Made by a program: the position numbers and the translations under genes
DNA from: Acididesulfobacillus acetoxydans
GTDB taxonomy: Bacteria > Bacillota > Desulfitobacteriia > Desulfitobacteriales > Desulfitobacteriaceae
Assembly (NCBI RefSeq): GCF_900016645.1
Contig: NZ_CDGJ01000081.1
Reading direction: 5' to 3' (one strand)
Length of the DNA: 64,000 nt
Shown here: positions 54,337 to 62,968 of the stretch, in pieces
Position numbering within the stretch: position 1 is the first letter of the stretch
How the letters are laid out: the number at the start of each line of letters is the position of its first letter
Notes under the pieces: model-generated
Seen by the model: only the letters and a program-made list of their open reading frames with translations
Databases searched by the model: none
What the model was told of the DNA's origin: nothing

Positions 54337-55464
54337 GTGAGTCAAGATTTAAAGATCGTGGATACGACTTTACGGGATGGAGAGCAAACGGCCGGTGTTG
54401 TATTTTCTAACCAGGAAAAATTACGCATCGCCCGCCTTTTGGATGAACTTGGGGTAGATCAGATTGAGGCGGGCATCCCTGTCATGGGTGGAGATGAACA
54501 GCGAGCCATCCGGGACATCGTCAATATGGGTTTGAAGGCCAGCATTATGGGGTGGAACCGGGCGGTTATCAGTGATATTGAGAGCTCTTTGGCCTGCGGC
54601 GTGGATGCGGTCGCTATCTCCATTTCCACTTCGGATATTCACATTGAGCATAAGCTTATGACCACGCGCGGAGCCGTCTTGGAGCGTATGGTCAAGGCGA
54701 CGGAATTTGCCAAAGGCCAGGGAGTCTACATTTCGGTGAATGCGGAAGACGCATCCCGAACAGAGATGGATTTCCTGGTTGAATTTGCTCGCGAGGCCAA
54801 AAGAGCCGGGGCAGATCGCATCCGTTACTGTGACACGGTAGGAATTAATGATCCGTTCACGACCTATGAGAGGATTAAAACTTTGATCGAACGGGTCGGG
54901 ATTGATGTGGAAATGCATACCCATAATGATTTCGGCATGGCCACTGCCAATGCTCTGGCCGGGGTCAAGGCGGGGGCCAGCCATGTGGGAGTGACTGTGA
55001 ACGGCTTGGGGGAACGCGCCGGAAACGCCGCTCTGGAGGAAGTGGTGATGGCTCTTAAGGTTCTTTGGGAGGCTGACTTGAATTTTGCGACGACCCGATT
55101 CAGGGAGGTGTCGGAATACGTTGCCCGTGCTTCCGGCCGGCAGCTGCCTGTGTGGAAGGCGATCGTAGGGACCAATATGTTTGCGCATGAGTCGGGAATT
55201 CACGCGGACGGCGCCTTGAAAAATCCGTTGACTTATGAGGTGTTCAAGCCTGAAGATGTGGGCCTCGAACGCCAGATCGTAATCGGCAAACATTCAGGTA
55301 CCGCAGCTATCAAAGCGAAATTCAGCGAATACGGCAAAGAGATCAGCGATGAAGAGGCGGAGGAACTCCTGAAGAGGGTCAGGGCCATGGCGGTTGATAT
55401 GAAACGCTCTTTGTTTGACAAGGAACTGGTTTACATTTTCGAAGATATGGTGGCTCAACGATAA
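54337..55464 (+). CDS. nifV: Homocitrate synthase (NifV-type, HMG-lyase-like family)
   Basis: Condenses acetyl-CoA with 2-oxoglutarate to homocitrate, the organic ligand of the nitrogenase cofactor. GTG at 54337 (GAAAGGGGAA upstream), 375 residues as in NifV. Metal/substrate motifs: DTTLRDGEQT, MHTHNDFGMA (His-x-His) and NGLGERAGNA. HESGIHADG and KHSGTAAIKAKF mark the homocitrate/isopropylmalate synthase clade; the long LeuA regulatory domain is absent. No nif genes are in the window, so 2-isopropylmalate or another product is an alternative. Confidence 0.85.
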   Translation: MSQDLKIVDTTLRDGEQTAGVVFSNQEKLRIARLLDELGVDQIEAGIPVMGGDEQRAIRDIVNMGLKASIMGWNRAVISDIESSLACGVDAVAISISTSDIHIEHKLMTTRGAVLERMVKATEFAKGQGVYISVNAEDASRTEMDFLVEFAREAKRAGADRIRYCDTVGINDPFTTYERIKTLIERVGIDVEMHTHNDFGMATANALAGVKAGASHVGVTVNGLGERAGNAALEEVVMALKVLWEADLNFATTRFREVSEYVARASGRQLPVWKAIVGTNMFAHESGIHADGALKNPLTYEVFKPEDVGLERQIVIGKHSGTAAIKAKFSEYGKEISDEEAEELLKRVRAMAVDMKRSLFDKELVYIFEDMVAQR

Positions 55465-55736
55465 TGCATGGTTCTCAGACTGCTTTACGGTTCTGCGGTT
55501 GCTAGAGATTAGGGTGCAAAGTCTGCTAAATCTACGAACTTCAGAGACGTGCCGCCGTACAGGTCGGTGGATGCCGGCTCTGTGGCAGGTAAGCGCTGCG
55601 GTCCAGTGATCCATAAGCAGCATGGTTCTACGGTCTGCGGTCGTCGGTTTAGCCGCACTGGGTTCTGCGGTTTCCGGTTACAAAACTTTGGATCAGCCTG
55701 ATGTGAAAGGTGTGTCGGAAAGAAAGGAGTTGTGTT
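55465..55736 (+). other. Spacer with GGTTCTGCGGTT repeats
   Basis: About 270 bases between homocitrate synthase and CoA-transferase. GGTTCTGCGGTT occurs at about 55489 and 55662 with diverged copies between (GGTTCTACGGTCTGCGGT at about 55623). No gene. Confidence 0.45.
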
Positions 55737-57071
55737 ATGTTCTCTGGCGAATACCGGAGGAAATGCGTGTCGGCAGACACGGCCGTCAAGGCGGTGAAGA
55801 GCGGCGATTGGATCGAATTTGGCTGGGCCGCCAGTATGCCCAAACTTCTGGATGAGGCCCTAGCCAGACGTCGGGACGAACTGACGGATGTGAAGCTGAG
55901 AGGTGCGGTTTTGACCGCTCCCCTCGCCATTTTGGAAAGTGACCCCGAAGCTCGCCACTTCTTATGGAACAGCTGGCACTACAGCGGTCTTGAACGCCAA
56001 TACGGACAGAAAGGCCAAGCTTACTACATTCCCATTAAGTATTCCCAGGTTCCGCGTTACATACGGGAAAACCTGCGCACAGACGTGGCGATGATTCAAG
56101 TGGCACCCATGGATCGGCACGGTTATTTTAATTTCGGCGTGACGATTTCGCATTTTGCGGCTGCGGCTGAGAAAGCGCAGACTGTGATCGTGGAAGTTAA
56201 CGAAGACATGCCTCAGGTTCAGGGCGGGTATGACCATGTCGTTCACATTTCCCAGGTGGACTATATTGTCGAAGGAGGTCACCTGGGTCTGCCTGTGCTG
56301 CCGACTCCGCCGGTAAGCGATATTGACCGGCAGATTGCCGGACAAATACTTCCGGATATTGAGGACGGAGCCTGCGTGCAGTTGGGTATCGGGGGCATGC
56401 CCAATGCCTTGGGAAAAATGATTGCCCAGTCTGACCTGCGTGACCTCGGGGTACATAGCGAGATGCTTGTGGATGCCTTTGCCGATATGGTGGAGGCGGG
56501 CCGGGTTAACGGCAGACGCAAACAGATCGACAGGGGACGGGTGACATTCTCATTTGCGGCGGGTTCCCAACGGTTGTATGATTTTATGAAGGATAACCCT
56601 GTCCTGGCGGCCTACCCGGTGGATTACGTGAACCACCCCTGTGTGGCTTCGCGGAACGAGCGGGTCGTTTCGATCAACAGTGCACTGGAAGTGGACTTGG
56701 CCGGTCAGGTTTGCTCAGAGACTCTCGGACCGAACATGGTCTCCGGTTCGGGGGGGCAGTTGGATTTTGTGGAGGCCGCTTACCTGTCCAAGAACGGCAA
56801 GAGTTTCATTTGCTTGCCGGCTGCCTATCGCGACAAGGCAGGTCAGACACGGTCGAGAATCAAGCCCCTCATGACTTACGGAGCCGTCATCACCGATACG
56901 AGGGCGAGTGTACAGTATATTGTGACAGAGTACGGCAAGGTTAATCTGAAGGGACTGGCGAGCTGGCAGCGCGCCGAGGCCTTGATTGGCATTGCGCATC
57001 CCGACTTCCGGGATGAGTTGATTCAAGAGGCTGAGAAGATGGGAATCTGGCGCAACAGCCAAAAGCGGTAA
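55737..57071 (+). CDS. Acetyl-CoA:butyrate/4-hydroxybutyrate-type CoA-transferase
   Basis: Moves CoA between acyl-CoA and acetate. The ATG at 55737 (AAAGGAG upstream) gives 444 residues, the length of butyryl-CoA:acetate and 4-hydroxybutyrate CoA-transferases (Cat2/AbfT type). Catalytic Glu in GVHSEML, oxyanion loop QLGIGGMPNALG, and the C-terminal SGSGGQLDFVEAAY and YGAVITDTRASVQYIVTEYG. Exact acyl substrate cannot be read. Stands between homocitrate synthase and a membrane protease. Confidence 0.88.
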   Translation: MFSGEYRRKCVSADTAVKAVKSGDWIEFGWAASMPKLLDEALARRRDELTDVKLRGAVLTAPLAILESDPEARHFLWNSWHYSGLERQYGQKGQAYYIPIKYSQVPRYIRENLRTDVAMIQVAPMDRHGYFNFGVTISHFAAAAEKAQTVIVEVNEDMPQVQGGYDHVVHISQVDYIVEGGHLGLPVLPTPPVSDIDRQIAGQILPDIEDGACVQLGIGGMPNALGKMIAQSDLRDLGVHSEMLVDAFADMVEAGRVNGRRKQIDRGRVTFSFAAGSQRLYDFMKDNPVLAAYPVDYVNHPCVASRNERVVSINSALEVDLAGQVCSETLGPNMVSGSGGQLDFVEAAYLSKNGKSFICLPAAYRDKAGQTRSRIKPLMTYGAVITDTRASVQYIVTEYGKVNLKGLASWQRAEALIGIAHPDFRDELIQEAEKMGIWRNSQKR

Positions 57072-57096
57072 GAGAAGGGCGTCAGGATGGGAAGGG

Positions 57097-57924
57097 GTGG
57101 TTCTTTGGCCAGTTCAAGAGTGTTGGCTGACCGGGATGCCGAAAGGAGGACACGGCCTTTGCAGTCCCGGCGAAGCCGGAAGCGGCCGGGCCGCGATTAT
57201 TGTGAAAGAAAAGAGCTTTGAGACGGCAAGTGATAAGGAGCGGCTGCCTCTGCGCCGTCCCTCATGGAATCTTTGGCAGGCCCTAATGCTCATCGCCGTA
57301 GTTAGTCTGATTGAATGGCCTCTCGGTTTGTTGAACACTCCCCAAGACCTGACGGCTGTGGCGGGGATCGTGCATTTTGCCGCCGTCGACATCATGGACG
57401 GGGTTCTCTATGCCGGAGCCCTGGTTTTCCTTTTCCGGCGTTTGCATCGGCCCTTGCGCGATCTGGGGTTTGTCCGGCCCAAGGCGGCCTATGTCCTCTG
57501 GGGTTTAGTTGTGGGAGTCCTCCTCTTTCTCATTATCGGTCTGATAGGGACTATTCTCACACGCTGGGCCGGAACTCCGGTGCCGCAGAGCTTTGCGGTC
57601 GCCGCGCAAAGCGCAAAGTATCCCTGGGAGTTTTATCTGCTTCTCTTATTGGGGGGAATTATCGCTCCCCTGAAAGAGGAAACGATATTCCGCGGGTTGT
57701 TTTATCCTCCCTTGCGCCAAGATTATGGCCGGGGCCAAGCGATGATATTTACCGCGGCGTTGTTTGCTGTGCTGCATTTGGATCTGGTGCGTTTTTTGCC
57801 CCTTTTTCTCGGCGGCCTGGTCCTGGTCTGGCTTTTCGAAAAGACGGAAAGCCTGTGGCCGTCTATTTTGGCCCACGGCACCTGGAATATCTTAATGGCG
57901 CTTGCACTGTGGCTGCAGCGCTAG
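57097..57924 (+). CDS. CPBP-family intramembrane metalloprotease
   Basis: Membrane glutamic/metallo-protease of the CAAX/Abi (CPBP) family; about 6-8 hydrophobic segments from WNLWQALMLIAVVSL on. Motif 1 is KEETIFRGLFYPPLR (EExxxR), motif 2 FAVLHLD (FxxxH) and motif 3 HGTWNILMALAL (HxxxN). Start uncertain: GTG at 57097 follows GGGAAGGGG, but the first 35 residues look unlike a membrane protein; the GTG at 57202 (VKEKSFETASDKE) is also plausible. Target unknown. Confidence 0.85.
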   Translation: MVLWPVQECWLTGMPKGGHGLCSPGEAGSGRAAIIVKEKSFETASDKERLPLRRPSWNLWQALMLIAVVSLIEWPLGLLNTPQDLTAVAGIVHFAAVDIMDGVLYAGALVFLFRRLHRPLRDLGFVRPKAAYVLWGLVVGVLLFLIIGLIGTILTRWAGTPVPQSFAVAAQSAKYPWEFYLLLLLGGIIAPLKEETIFRGLFYPPLRQDYGRGQAMIFTAALFAVLHLDLVRFLPLFLGGLVLVWLFEKTESLWPSILAHGTWNILMALALWLQR

Positions 57925-58371
57925 AACACTTGTGCTTCGGTAAGCAGGCCGCTTGAGCCGGGCTTCAAAGTGCGGTAACAAAGTGCGTTAACAGGGAAAG
58001 AGGGCTTCGCCGATCGTATAAAGGTTGGGCCTATGTGCTGATCATATAAAGGTTAGCATATCTTGAGTAAGGCATACGCGGCAATTGGCAACAGTGTTAG
58101 CAACGATATGTACTAACTTTTCTCTGTCTCGTGACGACATATGTTAATCAGCGGCGCATGTCTTTGCAGATCAAAATGGAACCCTATACGTCTCGTGACG
58201 ACATGTGTGGTAATCAGCGTGTGACGCCGGCAGATGGAATCGCCGCTATACTTTGGCGGGAATAAGTGTACCTTCGGCTCCTCTGGGGTCTGGGGCCGGC
58301 GAATTCGCGGTTATTATAGTGACTTGGGCGGTAATGGCGGTAATTTGAAAGAAAGGCTGCGCTGTTCATAT
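57925..58371 (+). other. Spacer with 64-bp-period duplication before rlmD-like gene
   Basis: About 450 bases. GTCTCGTGACGACAT at 58126-58140 and 58190-58204, each followed by (T)AATCAGCG and, further on, GCAGAT. TATAAAGGTT also occurs twice (near 58018 and 58045). A 12-mer AACAGTGTTAGC at 58090-58101 equals the TetR-operator half at 62017-62028. A TTATTATAGTGAC near 58311 may be a -10 region. Confidence 0.5.
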
Positions 58372-60150
58372 ATGAGAGAAACTGGAGAAGAGAGTCAGGA
58401 AGAAACACAGGAAAGAACTCAGGAGAAGTCTCAGGAAAGAACTCAGCAAAGAACTCAGGAAGAAGCTCACCCGAGAACTCAAGGACAGACCTACGGAAGA
58501 ACTCACGCACAAACCGAAGAAGGCTTTCGCTATGGGAGCGATATAGGGGCCGGCGATGGAATTCTGGAAGGAACTTACGAAAGTTCACGGGAAGACATTC
58601 GAGAACACATTCGGGAAGAAACCCGCCCCAACACTCAGGCGGGGATTCGAGCCGAAACTCGAGCAGAAGCTCGAAAAGAAACACAACAAGAAGCGGCTCG
58701 GGACGAAACCGGAGCTTCTATTCGAGTGGAAAGTCAAGGAGGGGCTCAGGGGGAGGACCGGGAAAAAGCTCAAAGACGAATTCAAGAAAGCAACGAGAGA
58801 CAAACTCGGGTTGAAACCCAAAAAGCGTGTTCAGTGGAATGTGTTCGCTTAGCTTCCGACGGTGCCGGGGTAGGCTATGTCCGGGGCCTGGTCACTTTTG
58901 TTCCAGGACTGCTTCGAGGCGAAACCGGCCTTGTCCATATCGAAGAACGGAAAAAGCGTTTTCAACGGGGTAAGCTGGTGAAGCTGATACAACCTGCAGC
59001 AGTTCGCCAAGACCCACCTTGCCCGGTGTTTCGAGTGTGTGGCGGGTGCCAATTGCAGCATATGAACTATGCAGAAACCTTATTGTGGAAAAATCTCTGG
59101 GTCCAAGATGCCTTGGAAAGGGTGGGGAAAGTTCGTGTACGGGTGGAACCCGTTCTTGGTATGGATTTTCCTTGGCGCTATCGCAATAAAGTCACTTTGC
59201 ACCGCGGCAAGGCCTATGTTCCGGGTGGAGTGAACGAGCGATGCGAAATTGCGCAGCAAGGGAGAGGGCCGCAAGGGAATGGGCCACTGGCGGTTCTGGG
59301 GTATTATCAAAACCGGAGTCACGTTACGGTCCCTTTTCACGACTGTCTCCTTCTCAGTGAGCGCATGAATGCCTGGATTCACACGGTATCCGGGGTTATC
59401 GGCGGTTTCCCGGGGATAGAAGACATTATTCTGAGGGAGTCACGTGCGGGAGACGGGCTTTTGTTGATCAAGAACTCCATCTCAGGGAGGGACTCAGATT
59501 TCGCAGTGACAAGGACGTTCATTCCGGAGGTAGGAAGTGCCTGGGCGGTGCGGGCGGCGGATACACCGCTCCTTCTCTGGGGGCAGGAGATGATGGAGGT
59601 TTCTTTCCTGGGAGTTGACTTTAAAGTTTCTCCCTTGGCTTTTCTTCAGGTTAATTACAGCATGGCAGAAAAGCTCTATTCGTTGGTCCGGCAGTTTGCA
59701 GACCTGAGGGGGAAGGAGTGCGTTTGGGACCTATATTCAGGGGTCGGTACTTTGTCGCTGATAGTTGCCGGCGGCGCCCACGAGGTATATGGAATTGAGG
59801 AGAACCCCTTCGCGGTCGAAGATGCGCGGAGAAATGCCGATTTGAATGGCTTTGGACATGTGCACTTCCTTGGGGGCAAAGTAGAAAAGAACCTTCCCAG
59901 GCTGCCTCGAAAGCCGGACGTAGTCATTATGGATCCGCCTCGGGCCGGAGTCACCGCTGACGTCATTGATCACATCCTGCGCTGCCGCCCCGGCAAGATT
60001 ATTTATGTCTCTTGTGATCCCGGAACCTTAGCTCGCGATCTGTCCCGACTCGTCCGGGGCGGGTACCAAGTGAGCTTGGTCCAGCCGGTTGACATGTTTC
60101 CGTGGACCAGGCATACAGAAGTTGTAGTGCTGTTGCAACGTGAAAGGTAA
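58372..60150 (+). CDS. 23S rRNA (uracil-C5) methyltransferase RlmD/RumA-like with a repetitive N-terminal extension
   Basis: SAM- and iron-sulfur-dependent RNA uracil C5-methyltransferase. The family part starts about residue 150 of this frame with a TRAM/OB-like region (RLASDGAGVGYVRGLV). [4Fe-4S] cysteines in CPVFRVCGGCQLQHM, SAM motif WDLYSGVGTLSL, DPPRAG, and nucleophile Cys in VSCDPGTLARDL. About 450 residues would be normal; here an extra 150 or so residues (Glu/Gln/Arg/Thr) of 4-residue repeats are attached. The ATG at 58372 is chosen because the repeats begin right after it; the frame is open further up to an ATG at 58234. Confidence 0.88.
   Translation: MRETGEESQEETQERTQEKSQERTQQRTQEEAHPRTQGQTYGRTHAQTEEGFRYGSDIGAGDGILEGTYESSREDIREHIREETRPNTQAGIRAETRAEARKETQQEAARDETGASIRVESQGGAQGEDREKAQRRIQESNERQTRVETQKACSVECVRLASDGAGVGYVRGLVTFVPGLLRGETGLVHIEERKKRFQRGKLVKLIQPAAVRQDPPCPVFRVCGGCQLQHMNYAETLLWKNLWVQDALERVGKVRVRVEPVLGMDFPWRYRNKVTLHRGKAYVPGGVNERCEIAQQGRGPQGNGPLAVLGYYQNRSHVTVPFHDCLLLSERMNAWIHTVSGVIGGFPGIEDIILRESRAGDGLLLIKNSISGRDSDFAVTRTFIPEVGSAWAVRAADTPLLLWGQEMMEVSFLGVDFKVSPLAFLQVNYSMAEKLYSLVRQFADLRGKECVWDLYSGVGTLSLIVAGGAHEVYGIEENPFAVEDARRNADLNGFGHVHFLGGKVEKNLPRLPRKPDVVIMDPPRAGVTADVIDHILRCRPGKIIYVSCDPGTLARDLSRLVRGGYQVSLVQPVDMFPWTRHTEVVVLLQRER
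58387..58518 (+). repeat. 12-bp (4-residue) tandem repeat at the start of the rlmD-like gene
   Basis: Eleven in-frame units: EESQ, EETQ, ERTQ, EKSQ, ERTQ, QRTQ, EEAH, PRTQ, GQTY, GRTH, AQTE. After a break, a second array of the same period follows (about 58589-58700: REDI, REHI, REET, RPNT, QAGI, RAET, RAEA, RKET). Confidence 0.85.
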
Positions 60151-60447
60151 CGCGCAACTCTCGCGGATATTTATTCAGGGAAAACCCATTTGCACCGATG
60201 TGGCGCAGGAACGCTTTCCAAACTGTCCAAAACACTTGGTCTATCCATTGAGGAACTGTTGGCACTGGAAACAGAGCCGGAAGAAAACACAGCCGCCGGG
60301 AAACCAAACATAAAAACTTACTTGGAAACCGGGCTGTCGGAGAGTGTCCAAAAAGCAATAAAAGACTATTTGCAAGGCGAAAAGGAGCAGGTGCTCGAAT
60401 GGCATGACGGTCAAGCCCTCCGCCCTCGATCCGGAGATGGTCGGTGA
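60151..60447 (+). pseudogene. XRE-type regulator, C-terminal half
   Basis: In frame right after the rlmD-like stop the sequence reads ATLADIYSGKTHLH, then GTLSKLSKTLGLSIEELLAL: the second half of an XRE helix-turn-helix as in antitoxin-like regulators. The first half is missing, so it is a truncated relic joined to the end of the methyltransferase gene. About 50 polar residues follow. Confidence 0.6.
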
Positions 60448-60523
60448 AGTGCTGGGTGTGCTCAAAGAGATTGCGACCGAGGGAAACATGACCATGTTGC
60501 TCATCACGCACGAAATGGCTTTT
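60407..60523 (+). pseudogene. Polar amino-acid ABC ATPase (GlnQ-type), internal fragment
   Basis: In another frame, overlapping the XRE relic's end, [20 protein letters not shown] and then [12 protein letters not shown] match the Walker-B/H-loop part (SALDPE..THEM) of GlnQ-type ATPases. Only 39 codons remain, so this is a deletion scar. Confidence 0.65.
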
Positions 60524-60532
60524 AAGACAAAA

Positions 60533-60570
60533 GGACTTCCCAAGCTCGGAAAGCTTGGGAAGTCCTTTTT
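60533..60570. terminator. Strong bidirectional intrinsic terminator
   Basis: GGACTTCCCAAGCT (60533-60546) pairs with AGCTTGGGAAGTCC (60552-60565), then TTTTT. On the minus strand the same stem is followed by TTTTGTCTT. It serves the convergent zinc-ribbon gene and whatever reads in from the left. Confidence 0.85.
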
Positions 60571-60578
60571 AAAGTGAT

Positions 60579-60881
60579 TTACCAATTATTGCGACGTGAC
60601 CGGAAGCAGTCACTGCAATAGACGGGCTTGTCACCAGTTGGTTGGAAAGGTACCATGGTTTCCTTTCCACACTCGGCGCAAACAGCCGGGAACATTTCAC
60701 GTTGTTGGCGACTATATCCTCCACTATTGCCACGGCTTTGTTGCTTTCTTGCGGCACGACAGGAAGGGCAGCGACCGGGTTCATTGGTGAATCCTTTTTC
60801 AGCGAAGAATTCTTGTTCTGATGCGGAAAAAGTAAATTCTTCACCACAGTCTCTGCAAGTAAGGATTTTGTCTTCAAACAT
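60579..60881 (-). CDS. Zinc-ribbon protein (paired CxxC motifs)
   Basis: 100 residues; TAGGAGGT precedes the ATG. Two zinc modules: N-terminal C-x2-C (LTCRDCGEEF) with C-x2-C (GRCPSCRAAR), and C-terminal C-x2-C (AVCAECGKET) with C-x2-C (VYCSDCFRSR), linked by a Gly/Ser/Gln stretch. Matches widespread small zinc-ribbon proteins of unknown, possibly RNA/DNA-related function. Own promoter at 60992-61020 (minus). Confidence 0.85.
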   Translation of the reverse strand: MFEDKILTCRDCGEEFTFSASEQEFFAEKGFTNEPGRCPSCRAARKQQSRGNSGGYSRQQREMFPAVCAECGKETMVPFQPTGDKPVYCSDCFRSRRNNW

Positions 60882-60991
60882 TTAAAAAACCTCCTAAATT
60901 TTCTACCCGCAGGTGTGGGACTTAAAACTTCCCATAGCCTTAGGCAATCAGAAGGTTTTCGTATATCCACATTTAACTAACGAGCTTTTAA

Positions 60992-61020
60992 AGTATAACA
61001 GAGTAAGGATGATATGTCAA
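60992..61020 (-). promoter_or_regulatory. Promoter of the zinc-ribbon gene
   Basis: On the minus strand TTGACA (61015-61020), 17-base spacer, TATACT (60992-60997). Both boxes are near consensus; the leader is about 105 bases. Confidence 0.7.
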
Positions 61021-61343
61021 CAGGAAATGACACAGGAATTGACTGACAAAGATGGGTCTCGGTCTCCATCTATCGTATCTAGGATCTCTTGTTTGACCAT
61101 GTCGAAAGTACCAAAATAGCCAAGCGGCCTTTCCAAGGCTTTAGTCTTGCAAACTTTATAAAATGGGCAAACCACGTGCCGTGCCTTACAAAGACTGTGG
61201 TTCGGTCTACGATGAGGGCTGGATGGACGATCTCTGCACGGAGAGGCGTTGCGAGGACGATTAGGCTGGCTGCGGCGGATCACAGCTCAGTGCAATGAGA
61301 GAGTCATGGGTTTGACGGGAGATACTGTACAAATTAAAGATGT
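61021..61343. other. Stretch with only fragmentary frames
   Basis: About 320 bases. A 33-residue frame at 61162-61263 (MGKPRAVPYKDCGSVYDEGW and on) looks like a broken zinc-ribbon (KDCG..), and a minus frame near 61030-61180 has gene-like text (ALERPLGYFGTFDMVKQEIL). Neither is complete; probably decayed genes. Confidence 0.4.
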
Positions 61344-61943
61344 TTATTCGCGATTTTTCAACGCTTCCAGCCCCGCAAAAAGCACCTGCAAGCCATATAT
61401 AAATTGTTCGTCGAAATCGCTTGGGATGCTGAGAAACAACTTATCTTGCGGACATAGCATTTTATCGATTTCGTGCAGTTTATCCGGAGGCGTATTCTTG
61501 AAGCGGCATTCGTCCGCCACGAAAGAGAGGACATAATTGTTTAAGAGATTTGCAATAGTGGTCAGGGTTTGCTCCTTGACGCCCATTTTTAAAAGCGCCT
61601 TGGAAATGGCGCGGATAATTTCCATTCTGCGCGGTGTGTAGGGAATCGAATTTTCCAAGACAGGGACGGAATCCCTGGTCGAGAGAAGCATGGTGCGGTA
61701 TGCTCTATAGCTGGCAATCAAATAGTCTTTAGGGTCATCCGATTCCTCCGGCATTTCATAGCGTGAACAGAGATATTCTGCAATTGCCCCGTACAAATCA
61801 AGTTTCCCGCTGAAGTGCCAATAGAGCGAAGCCGCTTTGATATTTAATTCTTTTGCAATAGCCCGCATGGATAGTCCTTCAATTCCGTTACGATTTAATA
61901 TCTTTACGGAAGCTTCCACAATCGTTTCCTTAGAAATCGCCAT
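61344..61943 (-). CDS. TetR-family transcriptional regulator
   Basis: 199 residues from the ATG at 61943. N-terminal TetR helix-turn-helix: ETIVEASVKILNRNGIEGLSMRAI, then AKELNIKAASLYWHF. The C-terminal ligand domain resembles the tetracycline-repressor type (RDSVPVLENSIPYTPRRM). Divergent from the methyltransferase gene; the shared gap holds CTAAC/GTTAG palindromes over a consensus promoter, so it most likely represses that gene and itself. Confidence 0.9.
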   Translation of the reverse strand: MAISKETIVEASVKILNRNGIEGLSMRAIAKELNIKAASLYWHFSGKLDLYGAIAEYLCSRYEMPEESDDPKDYLIASYRAYRTMLLSTRDSVPVLENSIPYTPRRMEIIRAISKALLKMGVKEQTLTTIANLLNNYVLSFVADECRFKNTPPDKLHEIDKMLCPQDKLFLSIPSDFDEQFIYGLQVLFAGLEALKNRE

Positions 61944-61972
61944 TTTATCACCCCAAGAAGTCTCAGACGCCC

Positions 61973-62028
61973 TTGACACTAACACCGTTAGACCGTATAC
62001 TTAACAGCATTAGGCTAACAGTGTTAGC
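61973..62028 (+). promoter_or_regulatory. TetR operator-promoter
   Basis: Promoter TTGACA (61973-61978), 17 bases, TATACT (61996-62001). The spacer is occupied by CTAACACCGTTAG (61979-61991), and a perfect 15-bp palindrome GCTAACAGTGTTAGC lies at 62014-62028. The two operators share CTAACA/GTTAG halves, so TetR binding would cover both the promoter and the transcript start. Confidence 0.8.
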
Positions 62029-62089
62029 GATATTATATTATCTCGGAACGGTTTGGAAGTCAACGCGGCAAGAGAAGGGAGTCAGGCCA

Positions 62090-62759
62090 ATGTCTTTCAT
62101 GAAGAAGGGTCGCCGCAAAAAGGATCTCGCCATTACCGGTCTAATGGCAAAGTGGTACGATAAGAACACCCGTAAGTCACGTCTTGCGGAAATGGGCTAT
62201 ATGGCCGACCTCGTCAGCCAAGCAGCGCCCGCCGGGGGAGAGATTTTGGAAATTGCTCCCGGGCCGGGTTACTTGTCAATCGAACTGGCTTCGCGGGGGT
62301 TTTCCGTTACGGGTGTGGAACTCAGCGGATTTTGTGGAAATCGAGAAGCAAAACGCCGGGGACAAGGGTGTGGGGGTCGATTTCAGACAAGGTAACGCCT
62401 CCGCGTTGCCGTTACGGGACGGGACCTTTGATTTCGTTATTTGTTCTGCCGCCTTTAAGAATTTCAGCAAGCCGTTGACGGCTATGCAGGAAATGTATCG
62501 CGTCCTCAAGCCCGGCGGAACCGCGCTCATTATTGACATGAATCGCAATTGCACGAAAGAGGATATCGAACAGGAAATAGAAAGAACCGGCATAAAAGGT
62601 TTTGACCGCTGGTTTGTCAAGCTGTCGTTTCAGACTGTTCTGCGCAGCGGCGCCTATACGGGCGAAGAACTGGAGGCACTGATCGCCGACACGGATTTCG
62701 CCGGCCACGAAATCAAAAAGGGCGGCATTGGCTTTCAGGTGTGGATGTATAAGAAATAG
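62090..62759 (+). pseudogene. Class I SAM-dependent methyltransferase interrupted by one frameshift
   Basis: ATG at 62090 with AAGGGAG upstream. The first part has the SAM motif ILEIAPGPGYLSIELASRG and continues to VTGVELSG; near 62325-62335 the frame shifts, and the rest continues in another frame with DFVEIEKQNAG, SALPLRDGTFDFVICSAAFKN and the end at 62759. Together the two parts make a complete methyltransferase of about 222 residues (UbiE/Methyltransf_11 type). Either a recent mutation, a programmed shift or a sequencing error. Confidence 0.8.
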
Positions 62760-62968
62760 TCCGCCCTTTGAAGACGCAGGTAAGCCACTCTACGGCCCAC
62801 CCGGGAATAACCCGGCCTGGGAATTCAGGGCGGAAGAAACGATGTGCTTACTTTTCCTAATAAAGCCTGGCCCGTTTCCACGGAAGGAAAACAACGCGGC
62901 GCGTAGAATGCTATTAAGGGGCAATGCTAGAGATAGGCTTCTGAAATATCATGTAGGGGGGTTACTTT

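Noticed and set aside
61030..61180. Minus-strand frame with gene-like text (PLGYFGTFDMVKQE)
   Set aside because: No complete domain, no ribosome site and no recognisable family; mentioned only as probable decay.
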